A DNA stretch of 64,000 bases from Deinococcus grandis (GCF_001485435.1 NZ_BCMS01000002.1:10763-74762), one strand, 5' to 3'; positions 1-8,531 are shown, counted from the stretch's first letter. Translations and numbers: made by a program. Notes: a model not told the origin generated them from the letters alone.

Positions 1-930
1 CCCGTATGGGGCTTGGCCGCTTCTTCGCCAAGCAACCCTGATCTTCAGGTTCATCGAGCGGCACCACGACGAGTTTCCAGTCGAGCTGATGTGCCGGATT
101 CTGGACGTGAGCATCAGCGGGTACTACGCTGCGCGGGGAAGGCCGGAGAGCAAGAGGATCTCAAAAGACCGCGTGCTGATCGAGAAAATCAGGACCAGCT
201 TCGAGGAAAGCCGGGGAACATACGGGGCGCTGCGCATCCAAGCCGACCTGAAGGCACAGGGAGAGCAGGTCAGTCGTCAGCGGATCAGGCGGCTCATGCG
301 ACAAGCACAGCTTGTCGCGCGTGGAAAGCGGAAGTTCCGGACGACGACGAAGGCGAAATCTTCGCGCCCAGTCGCAGAAAACATTCTTGATCGGGTGTTC
401 ACTGCGGACGGCCCGAATCAGAAGTGGGTCACGGACATCACGTATGTCCCCACCCGTGAAGGCTGGTTGTACCTGGCGACGGTCATGGACCTGTACTCGA
501 GGAAAATTGTCGGCTGGGCGCTGAATGAGCGACTTCAGACGCCGCTGGTCACAGCGGCGTTGGAGATGGCGGTGGCTCGTCGGAACCCACCAGGCGGACT
601 CCTGCATCATTCGGATCGAGGGAGCCAGTATACGAGCGATGTGTACCAGCAGGCGCTGGACAGATTGCAGGCCGTTCAGAGTATGAGCGAGGCAGGAGAA
701 TGCTGGGATAACGCTGTCCAGGAAAGCTTTTTTGCGACATTGAAGACGGAGATGGGGCTTGGCGAAGCGCAGTGGGACCGTGCCCAGACACGGACAGAGG
801 TGTTCGAGTGGATTGAAGTGTTCTATAACCGTCGCCGTCGTCACTCGTCGTTGGGGTATCAGTCACCGACGGCCTTCGAGGAGCAGGCTTACATCCTGAA
901 CTGAGGCTCCACCAAACCCTTGACAGATCA
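1..930 (+). mobile_element. IS3-family element, 3' part (left end outside window)
   Basis: By eye this stretch is identical to 43696-44625, the right-hand part of a complete IS3-family element in this window, so it is a second copy cut by the window edge. The right terminal repeat ends at 930 (complement begins TGATCTGTCAAGGG). Immediately beyond it lies a different, older IS3-family remnant, so this copy inserted into or next to older IS sequence. The target duplication cannot be checked because the left end is not visible. Confidence 0.9.
89..904 (+). CDS. IS3-family transposase OrfB (integrase catalytic part)
   Basis: DDE transposase of 271 aa, catalysing element excision and insertion. 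The integrase core shows the acidic triad D116 (WVTDITY), D176 (HHSDRGS) and E212 (ESFFATLK), with the 35-residue D-E spacing typical of the family. N-terminal residues 1-95 form the usual HTH_21-like segment. In intact copies OrfB is made as an OrfA-OrfB fusion by -1 frameshifting: the reading frame is open upstream of the ATG, so position 89 is only the first in-frame ATG. Its translation is identical to the copy at 43784-44599. Confidence 0.92.
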   Translation: MCRILDVSISGYYAARGRPESKRISKDRVLIEKIRTSFEESRGTYGALRIQADLKAQGEQVSRQRIRRLMRQAQLVARGKRKFRTTTKAKSSRPVAENILDRVFTADGPNQKWVTDITYVPTREGWLYLATVMDLYSRKIVGWALNERLQTPLVTAALEMAVARRNPPGGLLHHSDRGSQYTSDVYQQALDRLQAVQSMSEAGECWDNAVQESFFATLKTEMGLGEAQWDRAQTRTEVFEWIEVFYNRRRRHSSLGYQSPTAFEEQAYILN

Positions 931-1602
931 CCAGTTCAAAATGAATCTGGGTGCACCACGCGCCGCGATGACGTCCTGAAGCACGTCCTTCACATCCAGG
1001 GATGTGAAGGACTCCGCCACCCGCAGCGCCAGGGATTCACAAGTGAACTCGTCGGTCAGCGTCAGGATCTTCAGCGTTGTCCCCCCGAACGTCTGGTCGA
1101 ACAGGAAGTCATACGGACTCCGATTGAATGGCTGACAAAGCCGTTCAATCCGAGCGGAGCGAGTGGGAGAAAAACGGGTTCCGGGCGTGGAGTTGGCAAC
1201 CCGGTGTGGTTCCGGGTTGTCAACGAAACAGACGGAATCCGTATCATACGTCCACACGTGGTCGGGGTACGCGGCCTGCATGGGAACACTCGCCCCAGTG
1301 CGGATCTTCTTCCGGCGTGTGGTCGTGACCGTCAGGTGCTCCTCGCGCCAGATGCGCCGGACCTTCTTCCGGTTGATGCGATGTCCCTCCTGGACGAGCA
1401 GCGCGTGAATGAACCGGTACCCGCGTCGAGGATGCACAAGGGCCAGGTCGCGAATGCGCTGCCGGAGATCCCCATCGTGACGCGGCTTCGGACGGTCGTA
1501 CCAGGTGGATCTGGGAATGCCCACTAGGAGGCAAGCCCGTTCGGGCTTGACCTGGGCGGCAACGAGTTGCCTCGCTGCTGCCCGTCTCTCGGCGGGCGTC
1601 AC
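931..1602 (-). pseudogene. IS3-family orfB remnant, split by MITE and 3'-truncated
   Basis: A GTG start at 1602 overlaps the orfA stop (GTGA). The first about 120 residues are IS3 OrfB N-terminus (helical segment, then HVWTYD), interrupted after Tyr-Asp by the MITE at 1112-1243. Beyond the MITE the protein resumes with FLFDQTFGGTTLKILTLTDE, the usual continuation after (W-S/T)-Y-D in this family. The MITE keeps the frame open by chance. Coding similarity stops near 940 at GAPRFI, before the second catalytic Asp, so the product cannot be active. Confidence 0.8.
1112..1243 (+). repeat. MITE-A copy 1 (132 bp), inside IS3 orfB
   Basis: Non-coding repeat with terminal inverted repeats TACGGACTCCG and CGGAATCCGTA, flanked by TCA at 1109-1111 and 1244-1246. 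Removing the repeat and one TCA restores the IS3 OrfB sequence VWTYDFLFD, which gives an independent proof of a 3-bp target duplication. The interior has two palindromic stretches (around 1123-1150 and 1194-1228), so the RNA can fold into two hairpins. Other copies: 4752, 13196, 28739, 31905 and 33739. Confidence 0.88.
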
Positions 1603-1906
1603 CGCTTTTTCTGGATCACCTCCTTCATGGCATCGATTTCCAGGCGTTGCTACCCGACTATGTTCAGCAGGCGGGCGTTCTCTTTCTCGAGCTGGCGAAG
1701 CGGCCAAGCCCCATACGGGTGCTGTTCTGGCCAAGACGCCGTTTGGCTTCGCCAGCGGTGGTCTCGCCGTACTTCTTCTTCCAGGCGTAAAAGGACGCCG
1801 GACTGCAGCCGAAGTCACGGCACAGGTCCTCGACTGACTTCTCGCCCTTTTTGGCGTCCTGGAGCAATTTGATGATCTGATCTTCGCTGAACTGCCGGTT
1901 TTTCAT
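1599..1906 (-). pseudogene. IS3-family orfA remnant with 38-bp insertion
   Basis: Starts at the ATG at 1906 (MKNRQFSEDQ...), a HTH_Tnp_1 OrfA. After residues E-A-K-R near 1738 a 38-bp segment intervenes and shifts the frame. Beyond it the normal leucine-zipper tail resumes in the original frame (LRQLEKENARL...) but carries an in-frame TAG. The tail ends with TGA at 1599-1601, overlapping the orfB GTG. Part of the inserted segment is identical to sequence in the orfA of the other IS3 element (see 1697-1737). Confidence 0.75.
1697..1737. other. 41-bp segment shared verbatim by two different IS3 elements
   Basis: The minus strand of 1697-1737 is identical over 41 bp to the plus strand of 43678-43718, although the surrounding orfA genes are otherwise unrelated at this level. 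In both places it sits in orfA and is read in the same frame, giving the peptide LGQNSTRMGLGRF. In both, removing 38-39 bp restores a canonical OrfA sequence (EAKR-LRQLE here; KKALAC-FAKQP at 43675). A short, possibly mobile or template-switch-derived insert is inferred. Confidence 0.7.
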
Positions 1907-1991
1907 GGGGGCCTCGCTTCCCAGCCTACGGCTGGCGGGGGCGAGCCTGACGCTCTCCTTCATCCCGTCCAGTTTTCGGGGGCAGACCACA

Positions 1992-2614
1992 CGACCCTCT
2001 TAGGTACAGGGTGGCTCGTGACGTTGGACGCCGCCTACACCGAGCGGGAACTCACCACTCGAAGCGACGAGGCAGGCGGAGCCTACCTCGTCCCCCTCAA
2101 GAACAACACCCGCTCGCTCAAGGAATGGGCGATGTTCGCGTTCACGTACCTGGCGCACGATCACGTCGTGGACGTCGAGCGGAGCAGTGGAGAAGTCTGG
2201 GAGCGGCGTACGTCAGTGATCACCCACGCGCAGGTCCCGGACGACATCAGGGAAGGGTTGTGTGGCGTGCAGACGTTGATCCGTCGTGAGCATCAGGTCA
2301 CGCGCCGCGATGGCACACGACGGGTCGAGGTGCGGTATGCCGTCAGCAGCCGGCTGCTGACGGCTCAGGAAGCGGAGCGCATCTGGCGCGGTCACTGGGG
2401 CATCAAGAATGGAAGCCACCATTGCCGGGATGTCGTGCCGCACGAGGATGCGTGTCGGTTGCGCAAAGAAGCACAGGGACGGGCGATGCTCAATGGCGTG
2501 ATGGTCGCGCTACTCAGTGGACAGACCCGTCAGGTGACGGCACTGGTGCGTCGCTTGACCCTTGATCCGCTGCTCGCTCTTCAACTCCTGATTCCAGACC
2601 TCGCGTCAAGATAA
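1992..2614 (+). pseudogene. ISAs1-type transposase, C-terminal fragment
   Basis: Open frame through to TAA at 2612-2614. It matches the second half of ISAs1-type (IS4-like DDE) transposases: a LVTLDA motif with the second-Asp region, LVPLKNN, and the C-terminal block RIWRGHWGIKNG...EDACRLRK that holds the catalytic Glu region. The N-terminal half is missing, cut by the IS3 remnant at 1991, so it is not functional. The first in-frame start (GTG at 2018) is not a real start. Confidence 0.8.
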
Positions 2615-2745
2615 AAGCCTGGAACACTCTGCCCCCACTCCTGCCCGTTCCCCTGCGGCAACCCAGACCGAACGTGACCCTGACCGGCACCTGTTTGGAT
2701 GCCTGCACGCCGCCACCCCGCGTAGAGCGCATCATCGGGAGCACG

Positions 2746-4575
2746 ATGCCCACGTACCGTTCCCGCACCACCACCGAAGGCCGCAACATGGCCGGAGCCC
2801 GCGCGCTGTGGCGGGCCACCGGCATGCAGGAAGGCGACTTCCAGAAACCGATCATCGCGGTCGTCAACTCGTTCACGCAGTTCGTGCCCGGCCACGTGCA
2901 CCTCAAGGACCTCGGGCAGCTGGTCGCTCGGGAGATCGAGGCGGCGGGCGGCGTCGCCAAGGAATTCAACACGATCGCCGTGGACGACGGGATCGCCATG
3001 GGTCACGACGGCATGCTGTACTCCCTGCCCAGCCGGGAACTGATCGCCGACAGCGTCGAGTACATGGTGAACGCCCACTGCGCCGACGCGATGGTGTGCA
3101 TCAGCAACTGCGACAAGATCACCCCCGGCATGCTGATGGCCGCGCTGCGCCTGAACATCCCCGTGGTGTTCGTGTCCGGCGGGCCCATGGAAGCCGGGAA
3201 GATCCTCCTGAAGGACACGATGCACTCGCTGGACCTCGTGGACGCCATGGTCATGGCCGCCGACGACAGCGTCAGCGACGAGGAGGTCCTGAGCGTCGAG
3301 CGTAGCGCCTGCCCCACCTGCGGGTCCTGCTCGGGGATGTTCACCGCGAACTCCATGAACTGCCTGACCGAGGCGCTGGGCCTGTCCCTGCCCGGCAACG
3401 GGTCGGTGCTCGCCACGCACGCCGACCGGCAGGCGCTGTTCAAACGCGCCGGACACGTCATCGTGGACCTCGCCAAGCGCTACTACGAGGGCGACGACGA
3501 GTCCGCGCTGCCGCGCAACATCGCCACCTTCCAGGCCTTCGAGAACGCCATGACGCTGGATATCGCCATGGGCGGCAGCACCAACACCGTGCTGCACCTG
3601 CTGGCGGCCGCGCACGAGGCGGGCGTGGACTTCACCATGCAGGACATCGACCGCCTGTCGCGCCGCGTGCCGGTGCTGTGCAAGGTCGCGCCCGCCAAGA
3701 ACGACGTGCACATGGAAGACGTGCACCGCGCCGGGGGCATCATGGGCATCCTGGGCCAGCTGGACGACGCGGGCCTGCTGAACCGCGACGTACACAGCGT
3801 CCACGCGCCCAGCCTGACGGACGCCCTGAACCGCTGGGACGTCAAGCGCACGGATGACGAGGCGACGCACACCTTCTTCCGCGCCGCGCCCGGCGGGGTG
3901 CCCACCCAGCTGGCGTTCTCGCAGGCCCGGCGGTACACCGCGCTGGACCTCGACCGCGAGAAGGGCGTCATCCGCAGCGCCGAGCACGCCTTCTCGCAGG
4001 ACGGCGGGCTGGCCGTGCTGTACGGCAACCTCGCCGAGGACGGCTGCATCGTCAAGACCGCCGGGGTGGACGAGAGCATCCTGAAATTCACCGGGACCGC
4101 CCGCGTGTTCGAGTCGCAGGACGCCGCCGTGGACGCGATCCTCGACGGCACGGTGACCGCTGGCGAGGTCGTCCTGATCCGCTACGAGGGCCCCAAGGGC
4201 GGCCCCGGCATGCAGGAGATGCTGTACCCCACCAGCTACCTGAAATCCAAGGGCCTGGGCAAGGACTGCGCGCTCGTCACGGACGGCCGCTTCTCGGGCG
4301 GGTCGTCGGGCCTGTCCATCGGGCACGTGTCCCCCGAGGCGGCCGAGGGCGGCACCATCGGTCTGGTGCAGACCGGGGACGTGATCGAGATCGACATCCC
4401 CGAGCGGCGCATTCACCTCGCGGTGGACGACGCCGAACTCGCCGCGCGGCGCCAGCGGCAGCAGGAACTCGGCTGGCACCCCGCCGAGGCGCGCCCCCGC
4501 AAGATCACCGGTGCGCTGCGCGCCTACGCCAGCATGACCACCAGCGCGGCACGCGGCGCCGTCCGGAACATCTGA
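2746..4575 (+). CDS. ilvD: Dihydroxy-acid dehydratase
   Basis: Converts 2,3-dihydroxy-isovalerate and 2,3-dihydroxy-3-methylvalerate to the 2-keto acids, the third step of valine and isoleucine synthesis. The 609-aa length and sequence follow the enterobacterial IlvD closely from the first residues (MPTYRS..TT.GRNMAGARALWR). Cluster-binding cysteines are visible at C122 (CISNCDK) and C195 (CPTCGSC). The ATG at 2746 is chosen because homology begins there; an in-frame ATG at 2674 would add an unrelated 24-aa leader. No other ilv gene is in the window, and the gene is bracketed by IS debris upstream and a MITE downstream. Confidence 0.95.
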   Translation: MPTYRSRTTTEGRNMAGARALWRATGMQEGDFQKPIIAVVNSFTQFVPGHVHLKDLGQLVAREIEAAGGVAKEFNTIAVDDGIAMGHDGMLYSLPSRELIADSVEYMVNAHCADAMVCISNCDKITPGMLMAALRLNIPVVFVSGGPMEAGKILLKDTMHSLDLVDAMVMAADDSVSDEEVLSVERSACPTCGSCSGMFTANSMNCLTEALGLSLPGNGSVLATHADRQALFKRAGHVIVDLAKRYYEGDDESALPRNIATFQAFENAMTLDIAMGGSTNTVLHLLAAAHEAGVDFTMQDIDRLSRRVPVLCKVAPAKNDVHMEDVHRAGGIMGILGQLDDAGLLNRDVHSVHAPSLTDALNRWDVKRTDDEATHTFFRAAPGGVPTQLAFSQARRYTALDLDREKGVIRSAEHAFSQDGGLAVLYGNLAEDGCIVKTAGVDESILKFTGTARVFESQDAAVDAILDGTVTAGEVVLIRYEGPKGGPGMQEMLYPTSYLKSKGLGKDCALVTDGRFSGGSSGLSIGHVSPEAAEGGTIGLVQTGDVIEIDIPERRIHLAVDDAELAARRQRQQELGWHPAEARPRKITGALRAYASMTTSAARGAVRNI

Positions 4576-4735
4576 CAGCGGGCGGTCTTCAGGTGTGGCG
4601 AGGGGCTCCCTCAGCCCACCTGGGCGCGACCGACCGGCTGAGCAGGCCGTCTGCCGCCTCGTCCGTCGGCGTGGCAGGCGGCCGCTGCGGTGACGGGCGG
4701 CTGGGCATGCCGTCACGTGGACGCCCCGCGCGGCT

Positions 4736-4750
4736 TACGCTGGGGGCATG
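4736..4750 (+). promoter_or_regulatory. Former leaderless promoter and start of the diguanylate cyclase gene, displaced by a MITE
   Basis: TACGCT (4736-4741), six bases, then ATGA at 4748. The same arrangement (TACGCT..ATG) precedes the kinase gene at 27013. The MITE at 4752-4886 duplicated TGA, so the sequence before insertion was this promoter directly followed by ATGAGTGAC, the start of the GGDEF gene. The promoter now lies 138 bp upstream of the present start codon and would drive a short frame starting at 4748 that ends inside the MITE. Confidence 0.65.
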
Positions 4751-4751
4751 A

Positions 4752-4886
4752 TACGGATTCCGTTTGTTTCGCCAACAATCCGGAACTTCACCGGATTGCC
4801 GGCTGTACGTCCGGAGGGGCGTTTCTTTCCTTCTCGCCTCCGCTCGGGTTGAACCGGCTGTGCAGCCCATTCGATCGGGGTCCGCA
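4752..4886 (-). repeat. MITE-A copy 2 (135 bp), inserted at a start codon
   Basis: Inverted relative to copy 1: begins TACGGATTCCG and ends CGGGGTCCGCA, flanked by TGA at 4749-4751 and 4887-4889. Its final A is the first base of the ATG of the downstream diguanylate cyclase, and the duplicated TGA supplies the rest. The interior is palindromic and diverged from the other copies. No good Shine-Dalgarno is present next to the start codon. Confidence 0.85.
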
Positions 4887-6544
4887 TGAGTGACGCGGCG
4901 CCCGCTCCAGGGTCAGGCACAGCGCAGGCCGTTCAGAACCTGACGCGGCACGTCGCGCGGGTCGCGCTGCAGTACGCCGGCCCCCAGGGCCTGCTGGACG
5001 AGGTCCGCGCGCGCCTGGACGGACTGGGCGGTCACCTGGGGCGCCCCGGACAGCCGGGCGGCACGCTGGTCGTGGCGCGGGGCGTGCCCGTCGCGCGGCT
5101 GTGCCTGCCGGACCCGGACGCCGCCACCGAGGCCGCACTGGAGGACCTGGCGCTGTTCCTCACCCCGCTGCTGGAGGCGCTGGCCCTCCGCGCTCTGGCG
5201 GCGGACCTGGGCCGCGTGAACAGCTGGGTGGCGCGCCAGGACGATCCCGAGGCGGCCCTGGACCGCGTGACGGACTTCCTGTGCACGCTGGGCGCCGCTG
5301 GCCTGCCCGCGGGAGTTGCGGGCGTGGAGGTCCGGCTCGTGCCGCATCCCGCCCCGACCCCCCTGAGTGGCCTGCTTCTCCCGCTGACCGGGCGGTACCG
5401 GGCGCGGCAGGCCCTGCAGGTGACCCCGGCGCCCCACTGGACGCTGGAGGAGCAGCGGGCCGCGGCGGCCGCCACCCGGCAACTCGCGCTGGTCACCGAG
5501 CGGCTGTCGGCCGAGCGGCGCCTGGAGACCCTGCTGAGCCTACAGCGGCAGCTGGACAGCGTGCCGGCCGAGGACCTGTACCAGCCGCTGCTGGACGCGG
5601 CGGTGCAGCTCGTGCCCGGCGCGCAGGGCGGCAGTCTGCTCGTGCGGCGGGGCGACACCTTTCATTTCGGGGCGGTGTCCGGGTACGACACGGGCCCGCT
5701 GCGGGACGTGACGTTTCCGTGGCAGCACACCCGTGACACCTGGTACGGCCTGGGCGCCGACGCGTGGCGCCGGGGCGTGCCGCGCGTTCTGGGGCGGGAG
5801 GGCGTGATCCGCAACGGCGTCGGGTACGACCGCGAGGGTGAACGGGTGGAGGGGCTCCTGCCGGAGGTCGAGCACCTGCAGAGCGTGGTGGCGGTCCCGG
5901 TCCTGTTCGGCGACGAGGTGTACGCCCTGATCAACCTGGATTCGTTCACGGACCCCGACGCGTTCGACGCGGACGCGCTGCGCGTCACGCAGGCGTTCGG
6001 GAGCATGGCGTCCCTGCTGATCCACGAGGCGCAGCGGCACGCGCAGATTCAGGCGGCGGCCCGCACCGACGCCCTGACCGGCCTGGGCAACCGCCGCGCG
6101 TTCAACGAGGCCCTCGAGCAGGCCGTGCAGGCCGCCGGGCGGGACGCGGCCCCGGCGCTGGCGCTGCTCGTGCTGGACCTGCGGGGCTTCAAGGGCATCA
6201 ACGATCAGCTGGGGCACGCCCGGGGTGACGAGGGACTGCGCCGGGTCGCGGCGCTGCTGCGCGAGGAGGTGCGCGGCAGCGACCAGTTGTTCCGCTGGGG
6301 CGGCGACGAGTTCGCGGCGCTGCTGCCCGGCAGTGACCTGACGCAGGGACTGGGCGCCGCGCGGCGCGTGACGCAGGCGATGAACGCCCTGAGTATCGGG
6401 AGGTTGCCGCTGCGCGCCACGATCGGCGTGGCGTCCCTGCGCCCGGGCGGCACCGCCGAAACGCTGCTGCAGGACGCCGACGCCGCCATGTACGCCGCCA
6501 AGGCACGCGGCGAGCCGATCGCCGTGGCCGGAAGGAGCGACTGA
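4886..6544 (+). CDS. GAF-domain diguanylate cyclase (GGDEF)
   Basis: Predicted to make the second messenger cyclic-di-GMP from two GTP. Of 552 aa, roughly 1-220 is a degenerate sensory region, 225-390 a GAF domain, and 395-545 the GGDEF domain. The active-site GGDEF is intact at 472-476, and the inhibitory I-site RGSD at 463-466 has the correct five-residue spacing, so an active, product-inhibited enzyme is likely. No signal peptide or membrane segment is seen, so it is cytoplasmic. A MITE ends exactly at its start codon and another repeat begins directly after its TGA stop; expression may be altered because the apparent original promoter is displaced. Confidence 0.88.
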   Translation: MSDAAPAPGSGTAQAVQNLTRHVARVALQYAGPQGLLDEVRARLDGLGGHLGRPGQPGGTLVVARGVPVARLCLPDPDAATEAALEDLALFLTPLLEALALRALAADLGRVNSWVARQDDPEAALDRVTDFLCTLGAAGLPAGVAGVEVRLVPHPAPTPLSGLLLPLTGRYRARQALQVTPAPHWTLEEQRAAAAATRQLALVTERLSAERRLETLLSLQRQLDSVPAEDLYQPLLDAAVQLVPGAQGGSLLVRRGDTFHFGAVSGYDTGPLRDVTFPWQHTRDTWYGLGADAWRRGVPRVLGREGVIRNGVGYDREGERVEGLLPEVEHLQSVVAVPVLFGDEVYALINLDSFTDPDAFDADALRVTQAFGSMASLLIHEAQRHAQIQAAARTDALTGLGNRRAFNEALEQAVQAAGRDAAPALALLVLDLRGFKGINDQLGHARGDEGLRRVAALLREEVRGSDQLFRWGGDEFAALLPGSDLTQGLGAARRVTQAMNALSIGRLPLRATIGVASLRPGGTAETLLQDADAAMYAAKARGEPIAVAGRSD

Positions 6545-6733
6545 TACGGGATTCAATTGACCTGCTTCCGACTTGAACACGTTCCGTTGTCCCCTCTCCC
6601 CCTGTGGGACTCGGAGAGCTGCGCAGCAGAGAGGGAGGGACTCGAAGAGCTGCGCAGCAGAGGCGCGACAGGGCGGAAGGGTGAGGGGGCCACCGGTCGA
6701 CTCCGGATGATGTGGACTCACTTGAACCCCGTA
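6545..6733 (+). repeat. MITE-B copy 1 (189 bp), directly after a stop codon
   Basis: Ends TACGGGATTCAA and TTGAACCCCGTA form a 12-bp terminal inverted repeat with one mismatch. It is flanked by TGA (the GGDEF stop codon, 6542-6544) and TTA (6734-6736). The interior holds two tandem copies of a roughly 26-bp unit containing GAGCTGCGCAGCAGAG. Related sequences are at 42351-42500 (inverted) and, partially, at 41381-41411. Its TACGG ends resemble MITE-A, which suggests a related mobilising enzyme. Confidence 0.7.
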
Positions 6734-6799
6734 TTACACAGGGGCCCCCGGACAGCAGCCCCGTCAGGCGCGGCGCGGGCGGGTGTGGTATCAACAACC

Positions 6800-7960
6800 A
6801 TGTTCGATGAATTCGCCGTGCATGACCTCCTCTCGTCCGAGGAACGCCTGATCCGCGAGAGTGTCCGTGCGTTCTGCGAAGCGGAACTGCTGCCGCAGGT
6901 GGCGGACTGGTGGGATGAGGGCTCACTGCCGGTGCGGGACGTCATGCGCCGTTTCGGGGGGATGGGCCTGCTGGGGCCCACCACGCCCGAGGCGTACGGC
7001 GGGGCGGGCGCGTCCTACAGCGCGTACGGCGCGATGATGTACGAACTCGAACGGGTGGACAGTGGGCTGCGCAGCGCGGCGAGCGTGCAGGGCAGCCTCG
7101 TGATGCATCCCATCCACGCGTTCGGCAGCGAGGAGCAGCGCACGCGCTGGCTGCCGGGCCTGGCGAGCGGGGAACTGATCGGCTGCTTCGGCCTGACCGA
7201 ACCCGACGGTGGCAGTGATCCCGGCGCGATGCGCACCCGCGCCCGCCGCGACGGGAGCGACTTCGTCCTGAGGGGCAACAAGATGTGGATCACGAACAGC
7301 CCCGAGGCGGACGTGGCGGTCGTGTGGGCCAAGGACGACGAGGGCGTCGTGCGGGGCTTCATCGTGCCGACCGACACGCCGGGGTTCAGCGCCCCGAAGA
7401 TCCACCGCAAGCAGAGCCTGCGCGCCAGCGTCACCGGGGAGATCGTGCTGGACGAGTGCCGCATTCCCGCCGCGAACCTGCTGCCCGGCAGCGCCGGCCT
7501 GAAGAGCCCGCTGTCGTGCCTGACCTCGGCGCGGTTCGGGATCGCGTGGGGCGCCATGGGCGCGCTGGAAGCCGTGTTGCAGGCCACGCTGGACTACGCG
7601 GGCAGCCGCGTGACCTTCGGGCAGCCCATCGCGGCGCGGCAGCTCGTGCAGGACAAACTGGCCCGCATGGCCACCGACCACAGCCTGGGCCTGCTGATGG
7701 CGTGGCGACTGGGCGCGCTGAAGGACGCCGGGCGCATGAACTACGCGCAGGTCAGTTACGCCAAACGCAACAACGTCCGCGTGGCGCTGCAGGGCGCGCG
7801 ACTGGCCCGTGAACTGCACGGCGGGAACGGCATCACGACCGAGTACCCGGTGATCCGCCACATGCTGAACCTGGAAACGGTGGACACGTACGAGGGCACG
7901 CACGACATCCACACGCTGATCATCGGGCGGCACCTGACCGGTCAGAGCGCGCTGGGCTGA
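6800..7960 (+). CDS. gcdH: Acyl-CoA dehydrogenase, probably glutaryl-CoA dehydrogenase
   Basis: FAD enzyme of 386 aa that oxidises and decarboxylates glutaryl-CoA to crotonyl-CoA in lysine and tryptophan breakdown. Glutaryl-CoA dehydrogenase hallmarks are present: RSAASVQGSLVM near 95-105, GCFGLTEPDGGSDP, and the catalytic Glu in YEGTHDIHTLIIGR close to the C-terminus. Start at the ATG at 6800 (MFDEFAVHDLL); upstream sequence is MITE-B and non-coding. Tryptophan-degrading kynU and kynA lie 3 kb downstream, in keeping with the role. Other acyl-CoA substrates remain possible. Confidence 0.82.
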   Translation: MFDEFAVHDLLSSEERLIRESVRAFCEAELLPQVADWWDEGSLPVRDVMRRFGGMGLLGPTTPEAYGGAGASYSAYGAMMYELERVDSGLRSAASVQGSLVMHPIHAFGSEEQRTRWLPGLASGELIGCFGLTEPDGGSDPGAMRTRARRDGSDFVLRGNKMWITNSPEADVAVVWAKDDEGVVRGFIVPTDTPGFSAPKIHRKQSLRASVTGEIVLDECRIPAANLLPGSAGLKSPLSCLTSARFGIAWGAMGALEAVLQATLDYAGSRVTFGQPIAARQLVQDKLARMATDHSLGLLMAWRLGALKDAGRMNYAQVSYAKRNNVRVALQGARLARELHGGNGITTEYPVIRHMLNLETVDTYEGTHDIHTLIIGRHLTGQSALG

Positions 7961-8040
7961 CCCGCAGGCCTCCACGGTGGGCCTCCAGCGGGCGGGCGCC
8001 GGAAGGGGACGGCCCGACGTGGCCCTGGGGGTCGGCGTGG

Positions 8041-8457
8041 TCAGTTCGCGTCGATCCAGGCGCTCAGCGTGGCTTTCGGCACGGCCCCCACCTGGCGCCC
8101 CACCAGCTTCCCGCCCCGGAACAGCAGCAGGGTGGGGATGCCCTGCACGGCGTGGTCGCCCGGCGCGCGGGGGTGCTCGTCCACGTTCACCTTCACGATC
8201 TTCAGCTTCCCGGCGCGTTCCCGGGCGAGGTCCTCCAGGACGGGGCCGATCACGCGGCACGGGCCGCACCAGGGCGCCCAGAAGTCCACCACGACCGGCA
8301 CGTCCGCCTGCACGTCCCCAGCGAAGGTGGCGTCGGTGCCGTTGATCAGCCACGGCAGTGACGCGCCGCAGCGGGCACAGCCCGGCACCTGTCCGGCGGG
8401 AACGGTCGTCACGCGGTTCTTCGCGCCGCACGCGGCGCAGGTCAGCACGTCGCTCAT
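8041..8457 (-). CDS. Thioredoxin with N-terminal zinc ribbon (thioredoxin-2 type)
   Basis: Disulfide reductase of 138 aa. The N-terminus carries two CxxC pairs (C7/C10 and C27/C30), a zinc ribbon like TrxC. The thioredoxin fold follows with the active site WCGPC (C64, C67), the cis-proline segment GIPTLLLF and no signal peptide, so it is cytosolic. The start is ATG 8457, preceded at six bases by CATACT, a likely leaderless promoter. Transcribed convergently with gcdH and divergently from the DUF305 gene. Confidence 0.92.
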   Translation of the reverse strand: MSDVLTCAACGAKNRVTTVPAGQVPGCARCGASLPWLINGTDATFAGDVQADVPVVVDFWAPWCGPCRVIGPVLEDLARERAGKLKIVKVNVDEHPRAPGDHAVQGIPTLLLFRGGKLVGRQVGAVPKATLSAWIDAN

Positions 8458-8531
8458 GCCCCGAGTATGCGCGCCGCCCGGCCCCGGCACGCTTTACCCA
8501 AACTGAACACAGGCCCGCTAGGGTGCGCGGC

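Larger units (their letters stand above)
931..1991 (-). mobile_element. Decayed IS3-family element (second type), interrupted by a MITE
   Basis: A different IS3-family element from the one at 1-930. Its left end, read on the minus strand, is near 1991 and begins TGTGGTCTGCCCCCGAAAA, a typical IS3 terminus. It holds an orfA (1599-1906) and an orfB that runs off into the neighbouring IS at 931. It is broken in at least four ways: a 38-bp insertion in orfA, an in-frame stop in orfA, a 132-bp MITE inside orfB, and loss of the orfB 3' end. It abuts an ISAs1-type fragment at 1992. Confidence 0.8.

Noticed and set aside
928..1818. Apparent 296-aa minus-strand protein
   Set aside because: It is a chimera of IS3 orfA antiphase sequence, orfB and a MITE read through by chance.
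2581..4716. Long open frame (711 codons) antisense to ilvD
   Set aside because: Shadow of a GC-rich gene: no family resemblance, low-complexity His/Val/Gly-rich product, while the plus strand clearly encodes IlvD.
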